From positions 1 through 19,174 of the forward strand of contig CBDVCD010000037.1 of the NCBI GenBank assembly GCA_965372385.1: a DNA stretch of 19,174 nucleotides, given 5' to 3'. The DNA is from JASJBU01 sp965372385 (lineage in GTDB: Bacteria; Pseudomonadota; Gammaproteobacteria; Chromatiales; Chromatiaceae). Every line of letters starts with the position of its first letter. Position 1 is the stretch's first letter. Of this stretch, positions 15,501 through 19,174 are shown one piece after another. The position numbers and the translations under genes are program-made. The notes below the pieces were generated by a model. It saw only the letters and a list, made by a program, of their open reading frames with translations. It was not told the origin of the DNA and searched no databases.

Positions 15501-16380
15501 AAAATGCTGACGCCTTACCGGCATTGAGTTCCAGATCACGTAGCTCCGTGACACCCTGGAGACGCGTCAACCGACCCTGTTCCAGCTCTCCCCAAAGCCT
15601 AAGATCCAACCTGCCATTGCCAACCCTGAGCCCCCAGGGCAGATGATCCGCCACATAGCGACCCAACTCCACCGCACCTGTCTGCAGAAAGAGTTGGCCG
15701 TTAAGCGCCAATGGATCATCCGTCCCTTCGAGCAGATCCACCATCAAATGCACCTGTTCAGACGATCCACTTCCCAGGCGCGCGCTGGCGATCAGCCGAT
15801 GTCTGACATCGCTGTTGAAAAGATTGGCATTGACCCGGCTAAAATGGAGTGGTTCGGCCTCACTCGCCAGATCCTTCCAATGGATCTCGCTGTCGCGCAA
15901 CCGCAGCTGAGTACGGCGCAGAAACAACCCCGCCAGCGAGCCCCGCCCTTCGCCCAGGCCCTCCTTGAAACCATTCACCGTAAGGCTGCCGTCCGGGTAG
16001 CGGACAATCTCCAGCCGGGCGCCCACCACCCGTCCTCGCCCCAGGATCAATTCACCCCGGAGGAGACTGCGCAGCAGGTGGATGTCGGCGTGGGCCTCGC
16101 GCAGATGCAGCCGAGGGATGCCGGTTTTCGGATCGACCAGAGATATATCGGTAAGATGCAACGCCAGGTGGGCACCATGCATCTGCGCATGCATACTGCC
16201 GATACGCAGCGGCATACCGGCCACGGCTTCGGCAACCCGTTCAATCTCCGCTCGAATGGGTGAAAGGTCCAGCAGCGGTAAAAAGAGCCGCAAAAGCGTC
16301 AACAGGATCGCGCTGGAGATGATCAGCCATGCCACAAACCAGCATAATTTGCGGTAGAGGTTTTTTGCGAGATGCTGCAT
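12508..16380 (-). CDS. yhdP: YhdP, AsmA-like envelope phospholipid transport protein
   Basis: YhdP is a very large inner-membrane-anchored periplasmic protein of the AsmA-like/TIGR02099 group. In E. coli, with TamB and YdbH, it moves phospholipids from the inner to the outer membrane. The 1290-aa length matches the family (E. coli about 1266). One N-terminal transmembrane helix is evident at about residues 13-36 (CWFVAWLIISSAILLTLLRL), followed by more than 1200 residues of repetitive beta-rich sequence expected to form the lipid groove. The conserved C-terminal end is present (LPIVGALAVNPTVGVALMVA, TEYQLTGDWESPQI). It is 27 nt downstream of rng and probably cotranscribed with it. No frameshift or internal stop was noticed. 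Confidence 0.93.
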   Translation of the reverse strand: MQHLAKNLYRKLCWFVAWLIISSAILLTLLRLFLPLLDLSPIRAEIERVAEAVAGMPLRIGSMHAQMHGAHLALHLTDISLVDPKTGIPRLHLREAHADIHLLRSLLRGELILGRGRVVGARLEIVRYPDGSLTVNGFKEGLGEGRGSLAGLFLRRTQLRLRDSEIHWKDLASEAEPLHFSRVNANLFNSDVRHRLIASARLGSGSSEQVHLMVDLLEGTDDPLALNGQLFLQTGAVELGRYVADHLPWGLRVGNGRLDLRLWGELEQGRLTRLQGVTELRDLELNAGKASAFSLERLSSLFDWHHRADGWQLDLDRLVMMYDRQLWPSGRLSLAGKSDASGQQLLRVGADYLDVKAVAHFASLLEPAGERLRQTLAGLSPEGHLSRFRLAIQQREREALRWRVGGSITQYRNRPWQGVPGLTGVALQFQGNQDGGALQLGSRQVEVEMPNLFRDKLTANALNGNFIWNFSPQSGLRLKTSDLYLSTDHLETYSRLDLRLPLDGESPVLDMQTDFWDGLGEHKSRYLPVGIMSEPLVDWLDGAIVSGHVKSGAMLLYGPLRAFPYKNHEGRFEVLFGVEDLVLDYMADWPRLEEVVAQAHFLNNSLQIRVFDGKMLDTDLQRATVRIRHLKEASPVEVQGSLSGPLRDLFRVLEETPLKQQFGKYTAALAPGGRSRTWLDLRIPLKQRDSWRIKGNIDFKQATVKIREHDLFIDALDGRLQFDETQIWCSDVKGRLLDQPVVFTIEPRDVEGETFTRVGARMRVASDWLRKQFDPGFLDSLEGETQADVYLDITHGESETPVRLSIHSDMRGMAVELPAPLGKAQEQARRFDLELAFQEGQKRGLKVSYGNDLHALLQDDGQGYRRGDILLGPGPLRIPDAPLFRLRGAIDRLDLNQWIGWIDQARQEMSPQETAVPVQVDLEVEELRLAGLACADARIQLGRIADGWQVSLDSDALSGTLTLPLDIDQGPVRGHLKQLKLKSRELIPEPGRTGGQMAWAEADPGRLPALDLLIDSLLIDAKPFGKALLQWKRVPQGIQLTKLAIVGDKLQLNGQGHWFKTNGRQSTRLELSGHVASLGQLQEDLELQLGVAGASMDFTATLNWPLPPHALKLEQLSGNLDLKLGAGEVTEVDPGVGRLVGLFSLHALGKRLLLDFSDLSAKGLQFDQIEGSFTLEDGDAYTRDLELIGPAVQIKVAGRTGLATRDYDQLIAVTPQVSSTLPIVGALAVNPTVGVALMVAQQLFGKQMDRITQTEYQLTGDWESPQIVKLSREPAETDAASLMPDLPGDE

Positions 16381-16407
16381 ATGGGTGTAACTCTGTCGGA
16401 GAACCGC

Positions 16408-17874
16408 TCAGATCAGCACCACATCATATTGCTCCTGGGTGTAGAGCGTCTCTGCCTGTAACCTGATAGGGCGACCGATAAACTGCTCCAGCTCCGCCAG
16501 GTTAATCGACTCCTCGTCCAGCAGACGGTCGATCACCTCCTGGGAGGCGAGCACCAGCAGAGACTCTACATCGAACTGCCGTGCCTCCCGCAGGATTTCG
16601 CGAAAGATCTCATAGCAGGTGGTCTCCGCCGTTTTCATGGAACCCCGCCCATCACAGCAGGTACAGGGTTCACATAGCACATGCTCCAGGGACTCGCGTA
16701 TGCGTTTACGGGTCATCTCCACCAGACCCAGATTGGAGACCTCGGAGATATGGGTACGGGCATGGTCCTGCGCCAGACACTTCTCCAGTGCCCTCAGTAC
16801 CTGGCGACGGTGTTCCGAATAGCTCATATCGATGAAATCGATAATGATGATGCCCCCGAGATTGCGTAACCGCAGCTGCCGGCAGATCGCCTGGGCAGCC
16901 TCCAGATTGGTCTTGAAGATGGTCTCTTCCTGGTTACGACGGCCTACGAAGGCGCCGGTATTCACATCGATGGTGGTCATCGCCTCGGTCTGATCGATCA
17001 CCAGGTGACCACCGGACTTGAGCTGCACCCTGCGCTCCAGGGCCTTCTGGATCTCATCCTCCACCCCATAGAGGTCGAAGAGTGGCCGCTCCCCCGGGTA
17101 GTACTCGATACGTGGCTTGATGTCGGGAATGAACTTTTGGGCAAACTCGATCGCCTTCTGATGGCTCTTGGAGGAGTCGATCCGCACCTTCTCCACATCC
17201 GGTCCGACCAGGTCCCGCAGTGCGCGTAGCGCCAGGGACATATCCTCATACACCAACTCGATGCCACTGGCCGCCTTGCAGCGTTGTTGAATCGCCGCCC
17301 ACAGACGTGAGAGGAAGTACATGTCCATCTCCAACGCCGATTCATCCGCCCCCTCCGCCGCGGTGCGGGCAATGAATCCCCCGTTGATCTCGATCGATTC
17401 CGCGGTGTTGTTCAGCAGGATGCGCAGACGCTGGCGCTCCTCCTCCGACTCGATCTTCTGGGAGATGCCCATATTGCCCAACTCGGGCATGAAGACCAGG
17501 TAACGGGAGGGAATGGAGATATTCGTGGTCAAACGCGCTCCCTTGCTGCCCAATGGATCCTTGAGCACCTGTACGATGATGTGCCCGCCCACGCGCACCA
17601 GCTCATCGATACCCTCCCCGCGGCCCTCACCGTTACTCCCCGGGTTGCCGTTACCGATATCCGAGGCATGCAGGAAGGCCGCCCGCGCCAAGCCCACATC
17701 CACAAAGGCGGCCTGCATGCCGGGCAGCACCCGACAGACCTTGCCTTTGTAGATATTGCCCACCAGACCACGGTTGCTGGTGCGTTCGATGATGATCTCC
17801 TGCAACACACCGTTTTCTATCACCGCTACACGGGTTTCCGGGGGGGTTACATTGATTAAAATCTCTTCACTCAT
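16408..17874 (-). CDS. rng: Ribonuclease G
   Basis: RNase G is a single-strand endoribonuclease of the RNase E/G family that trims the 5' end of 16S rRNA and turns over some mRNAs. The 488-aa protein is almost identical in length to E. coli RNase G (489 aa) and lacks the long RNase E tail. The S1 RNA-binding domain spans about 38-125 (LVGNIYKGKVCRVLPGMQAA, FVDVG). Catalytic Mg ligands D303 (MTTIDVNTGAFVGRR) and D346 (GIIIIDFIDM) match the family numbering. The zinc link is CTCC (C404, C407) inside LCEPCTCCDGRG. The next gene, yhdP, starts 27 nt after the stop; maf ends 42 nt before the start. The RNase E/G-yhdP order is widely conserved. Confidence 0.96.
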   Translation of the reverse strand: MSEEILINVTPPETRVAVIENGVLQEIIIERTSNRGLVGNIYKGKVCRVLPGMQAAFVDVGLARAAFLHASDIGNGNPGSNGEGRGEGIDELVRVGGHIIVQVLKDPLGSKGARLTTNISIPSRYLVFMPELGNMGISQKIESEEERQRLRILLNNTAESIEINGGFIARTAAEGADESALEMDMYFLSRLWAAIQQRCKAASGIELVYEDMSLALRALRDLVGPDVEKVRIDSSKSHQKAIEFAQKFIPDIKPRIEYYPGERPLFDLYGVEDEIQKALERRVQLKSGGHLVIDQTEAMTTIDVNTGAFVGRRNQEETIFKTNLEAAQAICRQLRLRNLGGIIIIDFIDMSYSEHRRQVLRALEKCLAQDHARTHISEVSNLGLVEMTRKRIRESLEHVLCEPCTCCDGRGSMKTAETTCYEIFREILREARQFDVESLLVLASQEVIDRLLDEESINLAELEQFIGRPIRLQAETLYTQEQYDVVLI

Positions 17875-17916
17875 GGAATCCTATGGCGCCTAAACAGGTC
17901 GCCCCATTCTTGATTG

Positions 17917-18501
17917 TTATGGCCTGGGCAGGTCTATACCCACACCCCGCAACAGTTCGGCCGTTTCATACAGGGGTAAACCCATGACCCCAGAGTAGCT
18001 ACCGCGCAGTTCGCGAATAAATATGGCGCCCACCCCCTGAATCCCATAACCACCCGCCTTATCCGCGGGCTCGCCACTGGTCCAGTAGGCCTCGATTTCA
18101 GTCATGGTCAACTGGCGAAAGGTCACCTTACTGACACTCAGGCGGAAATCCGCCTGAGCCCCCACCAGGGCCACACCGCTACAGACCTTGTGGCTGCGCC
18201 CGGAGAGACTCGCCAGCATCTCCAGCGCCTCGGACCGATTCTTCGGCTTGCCAAGGATCCTGCCCCCTATCACCACGCTGGTGTCCGCCGCCAGCACCGG
18301 CAGCTCGACTCGGCCAGCCAAGACAGCATGTCCGACCCGGGCCTTTTCCAGGGCCAGTCTGACTACATAGCTCTCAGGGGGTTCCCCTGCAAGAGGTGTC
18401 TCGTCAACCTCCACATCCAACAGAGTATGTGGCAGAGCGATCTGTTTTAGCAACTCACTCCTGCGGGGTGAGCGGGAAGCGAGATAGATCAGTGGCTCCA
18501 T
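17917..18501 (-). CDS. maf: Maf family nucleoside triphosphate pyrophosphatase (YhdE type)
   Basis: Maf proteins hydrolyse non-canonical or excess nucleoside triphosphates to monophosphates. The YhdE branch prefers dTTP/UTP. Motifs are LASRSPRRSELL (residues 8-19), VLAADTSVVIGGRILGKP (catalytic D73), EPADKAGGYGIQGVGAIFI and GSYSGVMGLPLYET. I take the ATG at 18499-18501, giving 194 aa. A TTG one codon earlier is also possible. The ATG shares one base with the rlmH stop (TGATG), a typical coupling junction. The gene lies between rlmH and rng in the common gammaproteobacterial order. The exact substrate subfamily is judged from motif appearance and context only. Confidence 0.92.
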   Translation of the reverse strand: MEPLIYLASRSPRRSELLKQIALPHTLLDVEVDETPLAGEPPESYVVRLALEKARVGHAVLAGRVELPVLAADTSVVIGGRILGKPKNRSEALEMLASLSGRSHKVCSGVALVGAQADFRLSVSKVTFRQLTMTEIEAYWTSGEPADKAGGYGIQGVGAIFIRELRGSYSGVMGLPLYETAELLRGVGIDLPRP

Positions 18502-18974
18502 CAACCTGCCCGGTGATAGGGATGATTGCGCAGCAGACTCCAGGCCCGGTAGAGTTGTTCCGCCAGCACCACCCTGACCAGGGGATGGGGCATGGTCAGT
18601 AACGACAGGGACCAGCGCCCCTCCGCCCGCTCCAGGCAGGCGGGCGCCAGCCCCTCGGGGCCACCCACCAGCAACGCCAGTTCAAGGCCATCCGCCATCC
18701 AGTTGGCCAGCTTTGCCGACAGCTGCTCGGTACTCCAGGCACGCCCCTGTACATCCAGCGCCAACACCCGACAATTCTTCGGGATCGCCTTCAACATGCG
18801 TTCACCTTCATCCCGCAGGGTGCGCCGGATATCCGCTCCCTTGCCACGATGCCCGGGACTGACCTCGATCAGCCGCAAGGTACACTCGCCTGGCATACGG
18901 CGGGCATACTCTTCATAGCCTTCGACCACCCAGCGCGGCATTCGGTTTCCCACTGAAATCAGATAGATATTCAT
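18501..18974 (-). CDS. rlmH: 23S rRNA (pseudouridine1915-N3)-methyltransferase RlmH
   Basis: RlmH is the small SPOUT methyltransferase that methylates pseudouridine 1915 in helix 69 of 23S rRNA on assembled 70S ribosomes, using S-adenosylmethionine. The 157-aa length is standard. Diagnostic motifs are MNIYLISVGNRMPRWV at the start, LALLVGGPEGL (99-109) in the SAM-binding knot, SLSLLTMPHPLVRVVLAEQL (122-141), YRAWSLL and the terminal HPYHRAG. It is the first gene of the - strand array in this window. The frequent upstream partner rsfS is not directly adjacent, because the next 200 bp are non-coding and contain a long inverted repeat. No strong promoter is visible, so rsfS could still lie beyond the edge. 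Confidence 0.97.
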   Translation of the reverse strand: MNIYLISVGNRMPRWVVEGYEEYARRMPGECTLRLIEVSPGHRGKGADIRRTLRDEGERMLKAIPKNCRVLALDVQGRAWSTEQLSAKLANWMADGLELALLVGGPEGLAPACLERAEGRWSLSLLTMPHPLVRVVLAEQLYRAWSLLRNHPYHRAG

Positions 18975-19016
18975 AATTCGGCCTATTCTATGGGAAACCG
19001 GCTCCTGCTGCTTTTT

Positions 19017-19165
19017 TATTCACCACAGAGCACACGAAGGATACGAAGATTCCTTATAAGGGAATTCGCCTTGGTCCTGGGTGACTGGACAATAACACGC
19101 TAATCTCAGTTGAAGGTTCTTAATCATGTTGTTCTTCGTGCTCTTCGTGTGCTCTGTGGTGAATA
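19017..19165. repeat. 149-bp element with 23-bp perfect terminal inverted repeats made of tandem nonamers
   Basis: Segments 19017-19039 and 19143-19165 are exact reverse complements, separated by 103 bp. Each arm is part of three tandem 9-nt units. On the right these are CTTCGTGCT, CTTCGTGTG and CTCTGTGGT (19134-19160). The left has their complements (19022-19048), the innermost unit matching in 7 of 9. No open reading frame of note lies inside. The structure looks like a dispersed non-autonomous element or a strong cruciform. It occupies the space upstream of rlmH, where a promoter or the rsfS gene would otherwise be. The 18975-19016 remainder is AT-rich leader. Confidence 0.75.
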
Positions 19166-19174
19166 TCCTGTATC

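Noticed and set aside
17840..17846. Seven-base homopolymer near the 5' end of rng (and a similar C7 in lptD at 3783-3789)
   Set aside because: Length 7 encodes ordinary Pro-rich residues in GC-rich DNA and both frames are intact. It is not comparable with the G10 tract in pmbA.

Overview
The window reads as a chromosomal segment of a gammaproteobacterium. Two conserved gene blocks support this: lptD-surA-pdxA on the + strand, and rlmH-maf-rng-yhdP-nitrilase-tldD-pmbA on the - strand. The gene order, the neisserial-type outer-membrane porin and the GC-rich coding sequence would fit a Chromatiales or sulfur-oxidiser-like lineage, but that placement is inference. I see no phage, plasmid, IS transposase, CRISPR array, rRNA or tRNA.

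Layout. Positions 1-410 (-) hold the N-terminal part of a porin, cut by the window edge, with a good sigma70-type promoter at 461-489. Positions 411-812 are AT-rich and non-coding. Next comes amgK (-), a sugar kinase of peptidoglycan recycling. Between amgK and lptD lies a 1.7-kb patch of toxin-antitoxin genes: an orphan Phd/YefM-type antitoxin (+), a vapBC-like pair (-), a REP-type inverted-repeat pair, and brnTA (+). Then come lptD (LPS export), surA (outer-membrane protein chaperone) and pdxA (vitamin B6 synthesis). The usual rsmA-apaG-apaH continuation is missing after pdxA. A 94-bp palindromic MITE-like element sits there instead and supplies the pdxA stop codon.

The right half (8432-18974) is one compact - strand array. 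In transcription order it is rlmH (23S rRNA methyltransferase), maf (NTP pyrophosphatase), rng (RNase G), yhdP (AsmA-like envelope lipid transport), a nitrilase-family amidase, tldD and pmbA (the two subunits of a metalloprotease), then a small MNT-type nucleotidyltransferase that overlaps pmbA. Overlaps of 1-8 bp at rlmH/maf, tldD/pmbA and pmbA/MNT suggest translational coupling. The last 200 bp carry a long perfect inverted repeat built from tandem nonamers.

How it fits together: the housekeeping genes concern the envelope (porin, LptD, SurA, AmgK, YhdP), RNA maturation (RlmH, RNase G) and proteolysis (TldD/PmbA). The accessory material is small toxin-antitoxin modules and non-autonomous palindromic repeats, confined to the joints between housekeeping blocks. 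I did not find a clearly new multi-gene system. The items most worth a second look are the TA patch in front of lptD, the partnerless MNT gene coupled to pmbA, the repeat forming the end of pdxA, and a G10 tract inside pmbA.
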